Part shown: piece after piece, positions 10,211 to 22,379 of the stretch
Position numbering within the stretch: the first letter of the stretch is position 1
Layout of the letters: each line of letters starts with the position of its first letter
Assembly (NCBI GenBank): GCA_013176395.1
Contig: JABMLP010000032.1
Coordinates: 1-64,000, forward strand
Direction of reading: 5' to 3'
Length of the DNA: 64,000 nt
Source of the DNA: Venturia oleaginea
Taxonomy: Eukaryota; Ascomycota; Dothideomycetes; Venturiales; Venturiaceae
Made by a program: the position numbers and the translations under genes
Notes under the pieces: model-generated
Databases searched by the model: none
What the model saw: the letters and a program-made list of their open reading frames with translations, nothing else
Told to the model about the DNA's origin: nothing

Positions 10211-12572
10211 TCACGAGAATCTCTCCTTCATCTGCAACTGCGTTAAACTCCTCCTCTTACTCTCCAACGGCGTAGGACTAGCCGACAAGGGAAATCCAGG
10301 AAGACTTTGCCTCTTACTCTTCAAAGGCGTGTTGGACGGGGTTGTCCTTGTCATAATGTTGGAAAGACTGTTATTTCTTTTGGACTTTCTCGGAGTCGGA
10401 GTTGGACTTGCTCTCATGGTAATGCTAGAAAGACTGCTGTTTCTCTTGCTTGCTCGAACTTGTCGAGTGTCAGAACTTGTTGTGACATTACTAGGCGTAA
10501 AATTGGAAAGACTGGGTCTCTTGACTTTGGATACTTTGGGAGAATGATGTGTCCCAACGATGGTGTTCCGTACTTCCTGGCTGTAGGTTAGAGTGGAGAG
10601 AATGTCATCCTTTTTGGACTCCACATTGTGGATGTGAAACCTATTGTGATCAGCAAAGTCGCAAACAATAAAGAGAGCACGGATCTTCTTACATGAACAT
10701 GACCTTGAGATCATGTGCCCCTTGTTTCCGCCCAGGCTCCAAGTAATGACGAAAAATGTACCCAAGGTCATCACCACCAGAAAAGGAATTGAATCTTCCC
10801 TCGGACAAGTAGGATTCCATGTACTGTCGCATTGCAAATCGAGTGGTCATGATGTGCGCATTGTCACTTCTGAATTCAGCTGTGACAGCAGAGTTGTATC
10901 TCTCATTGCCAGCCATATCGAGCGCAAAAAAAGATGTGCCTTGGGCGAGTTGCTCCGGACGTGGCCCCTCAGCTAAAGTCAAGACACAAAACAGATGACT
11001 CCGGGAGGATGACTTATTTTGGTCCGTCGATTTGGTCTTCCTGTGGTCGCTGATGGCTGATATCTGATCTCGCAGGTCCGAGGCATCATCCACTACAGCG
11101 ACAGAGGCTTCGTTACTGCGTAGCGAATATCCTTGTGCGGGCTTGTCCCACTTCTTGCCGATAGTTGCATCCCAGATGCCGTCGGTGCACGCTTCAAGGG
11201 CGTAGAGGTACAACTTCCGTTTTGCCGATCGCAGTCTCAGCATCTTCTGGCCAGCAAGCAGAAATATTGGGTCTGGACCATTTAATAGAGTCCAAGACTT
11301 TCCCGCCGAGGTGGGACCATCTAACACAAGAAGAACGGAGTGATCGATGTGCAGTGAGGCAGTGAATGGTAGAAGGGCGTGCCAAATGTCGTTGTTGTTA
11401 TCAGTTTCGTGCAAAACAGAGTCGAATTCGAAGCTTTTTGTCTCTTCTTCGTTCTGGAAATTGTTGCCCGGCTTCGGTCTAATCAGCCCAATGATGTTAG
11501 GCTCATCCGTGTTCAGCTTCAAGGTTGTCATTTGTGGTAATGTCGTGTCGTCTTCAGACGATCGAAACCTCAAGTACGACAATGCTTTGTCGGCCTTATG
11601 TGCCACCATCTCGGACATAATCTCAAGCTCTTTCCGGACCCCTTGAAGCTCTTGCTCCCGATCCTTCAAATTATCCTGGGCCACGGTGAGGTGCACAGCG
11701 AGCCTCTCCCCAGCCTCCCGAAGGTTTTCGCACCCTGAACATGGCTCGGCTTTCTGTTGGTGCTCTTGCGCTTGTGGCAACGCGAACGCTTGGTCATTAC
11801 TTGCTGGAAGCTCTGAAGTTGAAAGAACTTCCTGGCAAGCTTGTAGGACCTTCTGCTGCTCGGCGATTGAGTGTTGTAACTCATGATAGAGGAGTTGTGC
11901 TAATCCAATCAGGAGGGCATCAATATACAGGACGGGAGTCTTACATTTCTTGACGTAGGACATCCAAGTAAGTGCTGCGGTCGAGCCGAAAAACACAAAT
12001 CCAACCCAGGCTACCAGGGTACACACCCGTGGCCAGAAAACACAGCTCGGGGCATCGTCATCCCAGGCGACGGAGTTCACGAGCGAGATAGCCTTGTTGA
12101 CTGAGTATTTGGTGTTGCAGATCCATGTTATTGTCCGACATCTTTCTGCGATGAAACAACTGGCAAGCGCCAGGAACAGAGCCGCGTACAATGATAATGG
12201 CACTCTGAGAGGTATACCAGGCAGTGGTGATTTGATAGACGGCGCGGACGGTGTCAATTCGGAAGATGCTGATCCAAACGATGGCAATCGAGGAGGCGAC
12301 GATGGAAATGGTGTTGGTCCGGATGGTGATGATTTGGGAGGTGGTGAGCTAGCAGGCGATAGCGCATAAGACGCAGGTGCAGAATGTTTTGAGCTGGCAG
12401 CATAGGCGAAGATGACGCCAACAAGGGCCAGGAGTTCGGCGCAACGGCCAATCTGGTTGGCGAAGGGTATAGTGGCTGCAACTTGTTTGAGGGGTTTGGG
12501 ATATCCTTCGTTCACATATAGACAAAGAGCAAAAATTGCGAAAAGCACAGGCACGACGTGTCGTGAAGACAT
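10211..12572 (-). CDS. Membrane-linked kinesin-like motor protein
   Basis: Predicted 769 residues: exon 1 is 10693-12572 and exon 2 is 10211-10640. The 52-bp intron 10641-10692 (GTAAGA donor, CTGAT branch, ATAG acceptor) joins KVMF to a terminal motor block that ends STLTYSQEVRNTIVG. Seen in the protein: four or five hydrophobic segments (about 6-20, 44-60, 124-143, 183-204, 214-232) with a Pro/Ser-rich loop at 65-120; a heptad-like region at 230-335; and a kinesin-type motor at about 345-670 with P-loop GPTSAGKS (419-426), switch I NKSSSRSH (519-526) and switch II DMAGNER (552-558). The tail has five basic-Ser repeats of the type KRxSL. The coiled coil before the motor and the C-terminal motor place it nearest kinesin-14. 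Nucleotide-binding motifs are intact, but the motor is divergent (LDGPTSAGKS for the usual FAYGQTGSGKT). The role is unknown; membrane or organelle transport is inference. Confidence 0.85.
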
Positions 12573-15279
12573 GGTTGATGTTGAAGTGTTTGAAGAGATG
12601 GAAAAGTAAAACGGCGATGGATCAGTTCAATCATGGTAGAGCTCCCTGGACCTGGAATGAAAAATGAAGCTCTGATCATATCATTTCGCTTCGGTCTCCC
12701 TTCCCCCGTCGTAATGCACAGACGGCCCTCTGAATTTCGACGGTGCAAATGTGTGGAGTGCCAGAAGCAGCCAAAAATCTTTACCACGACTGCAGGTGAA
12801 GAGAGGATATCGACTTTTTTTCTCTTCACATTACCTTCGAGCGGTGAACGGATCGATTCTGGTTAGTGGAGAAGATGCGTGCCAAGCGAGAGACTCCACA
12901 AGAAAGCGGTCAATCCGAGGATCAACAACCTCATGGTTACTTACCTACGAGTGCAAGGTCTAGGAGATGTCGGGAATCTTCATAAGGCTGCATTCCTCAT
13001 CTCCGCCACATTCCAACACCAGTTCCGCCCACTCTGCCCATGGCTTCGAGGTCACTCTGCCGCTTTGCATGCTTGCAAAGAAATTAATATTGGTCAATGA
13101 TCATGGCGGCTTGGTATAGTCGACGTCTGGATTCCGTCGCAGTTCTGAGAGTTCTCGAATGGGGTAGACGTGAATTCATATGCAAATACTTGGTGAGCGG
13201 AATACAATCTATAAAAAGCCGATAACCGAGGCTGTGGACAAGGAACGATGGAGTCTCCAACTGCCAGTGTGCGGATTCCACGCAAAGAATCAGTTTGGTG
13301 GGTAAACTCGAGTCTTGAAGTCCTCGAGTCCAATACAGCAGTGCCTCGAGTGCAGGAGTGTCTTGAATCCGACCGTCTTTCGAGTCTAGCAGTCCAGCAG
13401 TCCAGAAGGCCCTCTAATGTAGACGCCAATTGAGCAAATGCTCGAGTTTAGACGTGCGGATTTGGCAGTTCTTTGATTCTGGGCTCTGACTCTCTGAGTG
13501 GGAATGTTGTTCCGCCCCTCAAACACGCTTCTTTTTATGCCATAGCTGCTCTCTCCTCTTTCTCCACTCGAATACCATTAGATTCCTTTACTTGTACGCC
13601 ATCGACTTCCATCCATTCTGCCTAGCAAATAACTGCTGAGCTATCTCAGTCGGCGAATCAAGAACTCTTTGGGAAGAAGTTCGACGGGAGGGGTGGCCGA
13701 AGAGGAGACTGGAGGAGGAGGAGGAGGAGGAGGAGGAGGTTCGGACAGAGGGGCTTAGGACGAGACGGCGTGCTCATTGGGGAGTCGATTCGAGGGAGAT
13801 TGTCGATTGAGAGAGGATTTGTAGGTCGCGGATTGCGACAGCGACCTGGATTCCACTAAAGCTTGGGCAGGGGCCCACTAAGTTCGCGCTCCCACACTTC
13901 GACGTCCCCCCATCACTCTTCGACCTCTCTTCTTTCTTCAGAACCATAGGTTCTCCGAATTACCATATCGCAGCTGCGGATCATAGAAATGCCTTGAATC
14001 CTCGGACGATATCGCTCTTCAACCACTCAATCCAGAAATTCCTTCTCAGTCGCGTAGCATCGTCTGAACGCCTTGCGAATTGCGACAGAGCTAGAGAGGA
14101 CTCAATTCCTTCCATACTCCACGTCCACTTCCTCTCAAGCAGTCGCTTGTGGCAGCTTCCACTCATCACTTCACGGTCGTGATCGTAAACAGTTGAGAGA
14201 CGCAACATAGTCCGCTCAATCGACAGAAGCGACTCTTGCGCCGCTGGTCTTGAGTGAGGCTCCATTCTGGTTGCCAATTCGTCTAGCAGTATCCCCTACG
14301 ACTTGCGAGTCTGCAATCTTGAAGAGATTTTGCCACCTCCAACCTCCTCAAGCAGTAGCAAGAGCTTGTGCCGACGAAATGGTAGCCCTCAGCAGTTGCC
14401 ACAAATCGCAAGATGCTGTGAAAAGCGTTGGCGATTTGTTTTGCGAATTGTGTCATAATAGCTCGGGAAGAAGTATTCAGATAAGCGGTGGATAGCGTAG
14501 CCAATTTGTGGCATCGCTTCATTTACGCATAAGCAATCTCCCTCTTTCGACGACAGCCGTAGCTTCAAGCCTGAATCCTGGTTCAGTTCTAGGAGCATCG
14601 ACCTGGCATTGAATTGCTTCAATAACGCCTCTATGCTCTGCTTGACGATCCCAGACCTGTGTGGAGATCCAGAGAACATGGTCTTCAAGCGTACGCTCCC
14701 CAATACCACCAAACACGTCTTCATCTACTTGAACACTTGAACAGGGCCCATTCCAACATCATTGTGGAGAGAACGTACTCACTGATTCAGACGGCCATTT
14801 GCTACGTTCGCCTCGACTGGAGTCCCCTATCAAGAAAGACGAACTCTTTTGCAGACCTACCGCAGCAGTCAAACGTTTATGACTTCTAATCTTGTAAATC
14901 CACCTCGCAGGCGCCCAAGTATTGCATGCAGTCGACCAATTATCCGTCTCATACCAGGTATTCCGATGAAGCGACGCGAAGACAAACTGATTCTTCGGTT
15001 GTAATGGTGTTGCGAGACTTCGTGTGGTGTTTCATGCCCATGAGAGGTCGTCATTTAAAAGACGTGTTTGCATCAGCTTTGTGTTTGGAAGTGCCTCGCA
15101 GCGTGTTGTTGAACTCTTCAATACCTGTTCTCTTGTACATGAGGATAATGTGCTCTCGAGGTCATCAACCCACCTCAGCAGCTCTAACCCACCAGTAGGA
15201 CGAATTGACATGTTGTCTTATCATCTTTTCATAATCGATACCACTCCCCGTTTTACATCATAATCACAGCACAACCAAA
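12573..15279. other. Long gene-poor interval
   Basis: I see no gene I can support. Short open frames on the minus strand at 13981-14277 and 14389-14724 have no motif that I know. A GGA microsatellite lies at 13711-13739, and TCGAGTCC-like short repeats occur near 13310-13400. Exons of a decayed gene on the minus strand at 14.0-14.7 kb cannot be ruled out. Confidence 0.5.
13711..13739. repeat. (GGA)n microsatellite
   Basis: An uninterrupted run of GGA triplets inside a purine-rich stretch (13685-13745). It is not in any recognised reading frame. Confidence 0.95.
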
Positions 15280-16113
15280 ATGCGCTTCAACATCAGCTTC
15301 CCCAGATTCCCTCTTCTCTGCAAGGTGACTTCGGCAGCGGCGAGCATTTTTTGGGCCGAGGACTCGTTTGGCGCAGACAATGTTGCCTGTCCCTCTGGGC
15401 TCTACCGAGCCTTCGATCAGCCATGCCACCCAGAATGGCCGACGGAGCAAAACTTCACCATCAGACACACGTGCAATGTCGTGGATATTATCCAGCCGAA
15501 GGGCCCGTTGGGGGACAAACTTCTGCGTAGCAATGAATTCATGATAAGATGGACACCTAACGCTAGCTCTGCCAAGAAGTCGGGAGCCGGAAATGTCGCA
15601 ATTCAGTCATTCGATATGCTCTGCTACTCCTCAAGCACCCTTGGAACCATAGGCAATTCGGCGGTCCAGATGAGCCGAACAGTCCAGAGCATAGGCTATC
15701 CACTTGCCGTTAGCGCTATTGAATATGGGCAGCCACTTGCTAAGAGAGCTGTGGAATATGGACAGTCACTGGCAGGAAAAGTCCCCGAGTACGGCCAACC
15801 ACTTGCAGCACATGCCTTAGCACAGGTTTTTGCACATGGCAAACCGATTGCGGACAAGGTCTACGGATACGGACAACCACTGGCTGAAAAGGCCTACAAA
15901 TATGCTCAACCACTCGCGGGAACCACTCTCGACTATGTATCGGAGAAGACCAAGGTCGCAGTGGAGACGACGCCAGAAGTCTTTCAATCAGCAACGAACT
16001 TGGCCGCCTTGGGCGCACGGTACATCTGCGAAACGAGCAAGACCATTATCGAAATGGCGCCTGAAACTTTCAAATCAGCGAAATCTTTGGGAGATCAATA
16101 TTGCCAGCTCTGA
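15280..16113 (+). CDS. Repeat protein with YGQPLA units, unknown function
   Basis: This 277-residue frame is not a family that I recognise. After a first half with little character (residues 1-125), residues 135-225 consist of imperfect 11-residue units with the core (E/G)YGQPLA(K/G/E)xA: AIEYGQPLAKRA, AVEYGQSLAGKV, YGYGQPLAEKA, YKYAQPLAGT and others. Amphipathic repeats of this length can form helices that lie on membranes or wrap lipid, as in apolipoproteins or LEA proteins, but that is inference. The downstream frame to 16498 continues with similar Ala-rich helix-like sequence (AARSALEVARINAQHLG), so the gene may run on through a frameshift or unseen intron near 16100. I found no clear splice sites there. 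Confidence 0.5.
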   Translation: MRFNISFPRFPLLCKVTSAAASIFWAEDSFGADNVACPSGLYRAFDQPCHPEWPTEQNFTIRHTCNVVDIIQPKGPLGDKLLRSNEFMIRWTPNASSAKKSGAGNVAIQSFDMLCYSSSTLGTIGNSAVQMSRTVQSIGYPLAVSAIEYGQPLAKRAVEYGQSLAGKVPEYGQPLAAHALAQVFAHGKPIADKVYGYGQPLAEKAYKYAQPLAGTTLDYVSEKTKVAVETTPEVFQSATNLAALGARYICETSKTIIEMAPETFKSAKSLGDQYCQL

Positions 16114-16498
16114 AATTCTACACCTTATAGAATGTGGTGCTGTAATCGTCGCCAAAGCCCGATTTACTGTAGCTGGCCAGAATGCGAGCAAAATCAATCA
16201 CCTCGGCGCTGCGTCCAAGACAATGTATTTGACACACGTCCCAGCCGCACGATCCGCACTGGAAGTTGCTCGCATCAATGCACAACATCTAGGTGATTTG
16301 ACTCGCGAGAAACGTAGCGCCGTGGCTACCTGGATCTTGGAAGGTACGCAAAAGACATTTGAGCTCAAGGACGCGCTTTTCCACAGCGGAGAGAACGTTA
16401 GTGCCACTACCTGTGCCATTGCCTTCTGTTGGTGTATCTCCACGGATCCTATCAGGTGTATAGGAAGGTGGTTGTCATTAGGTATATTAGATGGGTAA

Positions 16499-17235
16499 CA
16501 AGTACTTGTTGTAAGTTGGTATGATAGAGTTTGATAGTTGGTTGTCTGCACATGAGAGCGCAGACCCTATGTATCTATATACATTGCGTGAATGCCAACA
16601 AACGAAGTGGGGTGATGTGGTATTATAGGTTATCCTAACCTATAGCCACATCATCAGCCTGGCGCCACATATGGCACTATGGCTACATGCAAGATCATGT
16701 GCCACACGCAACGCCATTATCCAAACACCTTCTCATCTCTCAAGTCATTCAAACAGTATATGACGCAGACTTCGATTCCACCATGGGCGACATGGTTAGA
16801 TGCGTCAAAGGCAGACTTGGGGAGGTTGTGATTGTGGTCCGTGGGCTGAAGAAGTTCTGGTGAAGAGGATATGGCAGATATATGAGCTCGGTTGGTGGAG
16901 TGCCTGGTTATGCCTATATGATGTGAGAATCTGTTATGGATCAACGTTGTAGCTTTTTAGAAGGGGAGTTAGGAAACTCCTCACGGTCACCAATGTGTAG
17001 CTGTTGGTTCGAGTTGGCCGTCTTTCAATGCCGTCAAAGGAGCTTGGATTGTTCAGATATCATTGTTTTGGCGTGTAGCTCGAAGGACAACGCTTGGTTG
17101 GATTTGGGTTGCAAGGTCGAGGGGAGCCAAATTATCCGCAATTGTCAATCCGCAAAGCTGAGAGTCTTTTTGGTTCATGTTTTTACTATCACAAGCGAGG
17201 AAACTCATCTCATGATATAGAGACATAAGAATTGA
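16499..17235. other. Intergenic, with a hairpin
   Basis: No gene is seen. The interval holds the inverted repeat at 16613-16653 and otherwise nothing that I can name. Confidence 0.5.
16613..16653. repeat. Near-perfect hairpin
   Basis: The arms TGATGTGG...TATAGGTTA (16613-16632) and their inverted match (16636-16653) surround a 3-base loop. They differ by a 3-for-1 base replacement. It may be the core of a small foldback element or a transcript hairpin. Confidence 0.8.
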
Positions 17236-18012
17236 CCTCGCATCATTCCTCCAGATATTGTCTTCGAAATTCAAGTTTCGAGTGCTTCAAATACGAATCT
17301 CCCAAGGACTCCAACTCGCAATAGGAGTAGAGATGAAATCAATCAGCAGGATGACATAAAAAGGTCCTCACCAGATCGCGTCTCTCTTTCAGAAGAATTT
17401 GATGAACCATCCGAAAAGCCTATCGAATAAGCGACCTGCACACCGAACGATTTTGTATCCTTGAAGCATAAGTTGCATGACCGTCGAATAGACATTGGCC
17501 GGCTCAAGGACGAGAAGGCTTGCTTAAGAGACGAGAACCAAAAGCTACGCGAAAAAAAGACAGGACCTGCGTGGCGAGAAGGAGGATCTGCAGAAACGAC
17601 ACGATATAAAAAAGAGCAGTTCCGCGTCAAACATGATGAGCTACGCGTGCGTGAAGAGAAGTCGCGTGAACATTGCGAGGCAATGCGCAAAGAGATATAC
17701 AGGGTTTGGCAAGACTTCGATGAGAACAAGGAGATTGCCGGGTGGAATAAACAAAATGCAAGACTAGAATGAGAAGTTGCCACCTTGACTAATAAGAATG
17801 CTCATTTGGAAAACAAACATGCCGCCTTTGACGAGTTGGTCAAGCCAGAATATGACTTCGCTTACCAGTGCTTGAAAACGGAACATCAGGACAAGGCCAG
17901 GGGTTTGGAAAATGAAATTCAGAGGCTGAGAAGGAGTCGTATTCGTAGCCAGTGGCCACAGCGAGGGAAGTCATCGCCCGCGGAGAGCCGCTGCATCACA
18001 AGCCAGAATTAA
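17236..18012 (+). pseudogene. Coiled-coil protein gene with two stops
   Basis: One frame runs from 17236 to the stop at 18010-18012 with only two interruptions: TAA 17428-17430 (CAA expected, in PIE-Q-ATCTP) and TGA 17770-17772 (CGA plausible, in ARLE-R-EVATL). The first third is Ser/Arg/Pro-rich; the rest is strongly heptad-like and charged (RLKDEKACLRDENQKLREKK and a second half rich in Leu, Glu and Lys). Both stops can arise by C-to-T change, as in RIP. No family assigned. The start is not certain; the frame is open from just after a TGA at 17233. Confidence 0.6.
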
Positions 18013-18057
18013 CGGAAAGAGCGGTCAGTAACAGAAACCCAGTGAGGAGATGCTCCA

Positions 18058-18264
18058 ATGCCACGCAGAAGGGAGGGCACCGAACTTATTGTTGATTTAT
18101 CGACAAAGGAGACTTTCCTGGCTGTCATTCCTGATCATGGTATTTCCATTAAGGAGTTATTTGGCATTTCTAATGCGCAACTTATGGGACAGGATACACA
18201 GCAGGCTTTCATAGCTTTAATTGGGGACTTGGTTAGGAAGGAGAAGGTGACGGGATTATTTTGA
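18058..18264 (+). CDS. Small hypothetical ORF, 68 residues
   Basis: A short frame directly after the coiled-coil pseudogene. It reads like a compact alpha-helical fold (HGISIKELFGISNAQ ... AFIALIGDLVRKEKV) and could be a winged-helix fragment or the end of the same decayed gene. It has no supporting context, and I do not recognise it. Confidence 0.2.
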   Translation: MPRRREGTELIVDLSTKETFLAVIPDHGISIKELFGISNAQLMGQDTQQAFIALIGDLVRKEKVTGLF

Positions 18265-20831
18265 AAAGAGTGATGGACTACGAACCAAGTGGGTAGGAGG
18301 GTAAGAGTGGGAAAGTGTCCTTTTTCCGACTGAGGCGCTATGGGGCAGACGTGTTCTTGCTATGCCGTGTTTCATGGCTTGATCTTGTTGGCGGATTGAA
18401 GAATTCAACTTGTTCCTAGCGCAGGTTCATGGCAGAAGCCATAGGTATTCACATATTCCGCAATCGTTTTAACCTTTAGTGAAGGAGTGCCGGTAATTTG
18501 AGATGAGGTTTCCTTCCATGTGATTGCTCGTCCAATTCTTGACAGCTTTCCTTCCGTATTCGCGTCGAAGAGGAGACGAAAGAGCTGACAGGTATCTCAG
18601 AAAATCGGCAATAAGAGAAAGATAGGGTTGAGGCTGAAGCAGAGGGCGGGGGCGGGGTTGCCCAAGTAGAGGCCGAAGCGCGGTTAGAGAACAGCCACCA
18701 GTATCACCGTTGAGATGGTGGGAGTCTGTTTGTCTCGAGTGCGATGATATCGACATCAGCCAGAGAGGCATAAGAAAATGCGGATGTCAGACTCCTTCAC
18801 TATACCAGGGGGAAATTGTTCTTACCTATACGACTTTCGGGACAAGGTAGTGATCCGCAAAATAATATAGGAATGCATGGCCATTTCCGGCGCTGTGGCT
18901 CAGTCAATCCTCATGTGCCACAGTCAGTCCACGTCCCATTCAAGGATAAGAGGCGTGGAAGGGGAGCCATCACTGAAGGCTTGGAGGGAGAAATAGAAAC
19001 GATAGCGTGAAGCCAGCAGCGCCTCGCAGCAGTCGCCAATAATTTTGTCAAGGATGTGCAGGACCCGATGACCGAACAAGAGAGCGCCCGGGTAGAAGAG
19101 TACAGGCAAATTCCGAGTCCTGCTTAGCCAGTAGTGTATTCAAAATGGTCAAACAAGATGACCTGCAAATCCGCAGAAACCCATGCGAGTTGCCTTTTGT
19201 GCGATCACCCGTGCTTGTCAACTGCCTGAAGTATTCTACTCGAGGTCTGGCGAACTCCAATAGGGCACAAGGCGTCTTTACCTGGCTCTACCACAGCATT
19301 CTTCGTCTCGCATCGTGCGGTCCTATCTTGCGCATGTCATGATATGTAGAAACCATTCATTCCAGATTGGCACATGGATTCCGCCCGAAAAGCATGTCTG
19401 TTTAGGAAGACTGCCCTGAGTCTCCTTGTTCACGTTTTTGTCCTGGATGTGCCCGTCCTTGCTTTCGTCTTGCAATGGACTCTTTTTCCAAAATTGCCGC
19501 ATGTTTGTCAATGCGAGGTGCGAATGTCCCATTGCTAACAACGCCGATTTCTTGCCAATCAAATTATCCGTCTTGATCCCATTCTCTTATGGTCGTCGGC
19601 CGGAAATCGAGATCCCTTTCCCGATATCGAAGACGTGTAGCTTTAGCCAGCAGGTAGAATATGCCCTCGTGCTTCTCCGCATATCGCCTGGGCTGTTCAG
19701 CACAGAAAAGTTCGTAACCGGCATGTCGCGCATGCCTTGTGCCATTCATTCCTAATTGTGCCGACCTCGTCCATTGTCCATACCCTTCCCATTCTCTTCT
19801 AGTCCCTGAAGGAGCTTTGGGTTCGAGGTCGATGAAGTGAAGCATGCTCGAGTGAAAGATGCCTTTGCCTTGATTTTCTCCATTGCTGTCCCAAGCTGTT
19901 CGATGCTGATCGGACCCGACATGTACTTCGACCCTTCGACCCTTCCCACGCCTCTCCATCGACCATTGTTGTTATGCGGTTACATCCAGCTGGCTCCTCA
20001 TCCTCGCCAGAGTTATGCACCGTCCAACGGATCGTTCGCGAAATATCCCAATGCTTCATTCCCAAACCAGAAATTGAGCGTCCAACATCCCCTTACTCAA
20101 CAGCACAGGACCTCAGCTTCAGAGTCCCAGCAGACCAGCCAACAACCAGCTGGTCTCCTGGAGCTCTGAAGCTGAGCGTCTACGCCATCAAGCACCAATG
20201 CTTTCCCATTTCCTATACTCCTCTCCATCGACTCGAGTCGAAATAGCCATCTCAATGCGCGCGAAAGAAGTATATCATCCTCCTTTCCCAATGGATTCTT
20301 CGAAGTTCGAAATTTGCGAGGAGTGGCATTGTTTCCGTCCGGAGGTAATGACAGGCGCCCAGGTGCAGTCGTTTGCCTATCGATCTATCGAAGCAATATT
20401 AAGGCGGGCGATAGATTTGGAGAGGATACATTGCACGCGTTATCAGTCCCGCTGATAGATGGAGGGAGAGATGCCCCTTTGGTTGACATCGGAAGACAGA
20501 AGTTGAGGAGAGGGGTAAAGCTAGACACTTGGCGTTTTTATTAATAGGCCCGATTTATCACGGGACCAATTGGGAGAAAAGGCCGTACTATACTAGAACG
20601 TTGATGAAGAATTATGGTGGTCGGATGTTATGGGAATGGATGGAGTGAGAAAGAGATGGAATTGCTTTCTATATCTTAAATATACATTCTAATTGTCTAA
20701 TCATCGATATGTCTTAACTAATAATTGCCGAAAGTATTGAAGACTCCCCATCACACCTCTAATAGAACGCCAAAATGGTACAGATAATTATACATGCCCT
20801 CGCTATCATAACCAGCAACACCCCAGCCCAT
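18265..20831. other. Interval without a supportable gene
   Basis: Several open frames of 60-130 codons overlap on both strands, but none shows a domain, a splice pattern or compositional bias that would separate it from chance. I see no transposon ends here. Confidence 0.5.
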
Positions 20832-22379
20832 CTAATCTCTAATCGTAGCCAACCTGGACAGAACAGGCACGTTCTTGCCACCAGTGTGGTTCCTTGCTTC
20901 CTCGACAAACTCAACATTCTTTCCCTTCTCAAAGATCAAACAATGGGTGCTGCCACCGTAGTGGAACATCCCAATCTCCTCGCCAGCATTAACGTGCTGG
21001 CCTTCGCCAACGATACTCTCGCAAGAGCTGACCTCGACCATACCAACCATGACGGCGCACACGAGTCCGATGCGCTTGTCGTCAGCTTCGATATAGATTA
21101 TCATTCGAGCGGCGATTTCGGTGATGTACCCTTGCGATTGGCGAAGAACGTGACCGAGTGGTCCGACGGGGTCGTTGGGGTCACTGGGCTCTCGGTAGTT
21201 CTCAGCGAAATAGGTTCCAGGGACGTGTGAAATTTTGAGAATAGTTCCTGTAACGGGTGAATGCCAGCGGTGGTAAGACAAAGCTGAGAGATAAGCTTGG
21301 TAAAGAGTACCACCAACAAAACGGTTGTAGTAGGCTGAGCCGGCGAGAATATCGACAAGGGAGTAAGGCTGAGACTTGACCCAGAACTGGGCACGGGCTG
21401 CAAGGCCGTGTTGAATGCGATAAGGTGTGGACTCGCAGGCGTTCACAATGAGTGGTTCGTCGTTAATTGGTTCTGCAATTGGGCGGAGATGAGGACGGAA
21501 ATGGCGAGTGAAGAAGTCGTCCCAAGAAACAAAGCCTAAATTAGGCTGTGATTCGTCGCACTCAAAGATGTCCTCGAAGGATTTGTTGGGGTGGGTAGAA
21601 CTGGTGTGGATTGTAGCGACTTCAGCCATAGTCCTCTTACCGTCCTCGCAGAGCCATCCTCCATCGGCTGCATCCAAGACGGATGTCGATTCGTAGCTGG
21701 TTAGGTAGTTTCCCCATACGGTGAGCCTGAGAGGTATTAGGAGAGTACTGGCATTCTCCTGTAATAGGTCTTACATGTTTTTAATCTGGCTGTTCACGAC
21801 TGGGTTCAGGAAGGCTTCGCGTCCAGCCTTTGTGCCCATGGCCCAGTTGATGATGGCTGTAATTGGAGCACCAACAGCTCCCTTCTCGCCCGCAGTCGTG
21901 TATGCCCATGGAGGTCCCATAGAAATGACCAGATTGAAAGCAGAGATCATGTGCTTGTGGTCTTTGACTTCGGGTCTTCCAATTGGGTCCTTTGCTTCAG
22001 GATCCTCCTTGAACATGCGGGTGAAGAGCATGAACAGAATTGGGTCTTCTTCGATGGTGGACTGAAACTCTCTCAAGACTGGATGAAGAGGCCTTATGGA
22101 AGTGTCAGCATTGGCGAGGATGGTAGACAACCATGCTGGGCCATTGTAGTGATTCGGCGGCATCCATTCTCCGGCTTGAGGTTGACACAGTTGGCGAGCT
22201 ACTGGAGCAAAGCTGGTCTTCTCTTTTTCAGTCATGTACTCGTCTTCGATGGTGGAGACATTGCTGGTACTGCGTTTCTGTCGACGGATGTAGATGATGA
22301 TGGCAGCACATAGTGAGGCAAAGACCTGCAGCCCGAAAACGAGCACAGGAGTAGAAATCTGCTTAGAACATACAGCCAT
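20832..22379 (-). CDS. PsiD-like / phosphatidylserine decarboxylase-family enzyme
   Basis: Predicted 499 residues in two exons, 21775-22379 and 20832-21726. The 48-bp intron 21727-21774 has GTAAGA, CTAAT and CAG signals, and splicing gives IKNMLTVWGNYL. A single membrane segment lies at residues 11-31, followed by a basic patch. Residues about 60-240 match the PsiD-like N-terminal domain (PF12588 type: HPVLREFQ, AINWAMGT-like block, GGW). The catalytic domain has the YHRWHSPVTG histidine block and the GGST motif at about 459-462, where this family cleaves itself at the Ser to make a pyruvoyl cofactor. Members decarboxylate phosphatidylserine or free aromatic amino acids such as tryptophan; the substrate here cannot be told. 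The known PsiD lacks a membrane anchor. The gene appears intact and stands alone. Confidence 0.88.

Noticed and set aside
14389..14724. Minus-strand frame of 111 codons and overlapping neighbours
   Set aside because: No domain, and neighbouring frames look equally plausible; I could not build a spliced gene.
18469..19959. Several frames of 65-131 codons on both strands
   Set aside because: They overlap each other without splice signals or conserved blocks and are best explained by chance.
20832..22379. Psilocybin-type gene cluster
   Set aside because: Only the PsiD-like gene is present; no methyltransferase, kinase of that type or P450 lies nearby.
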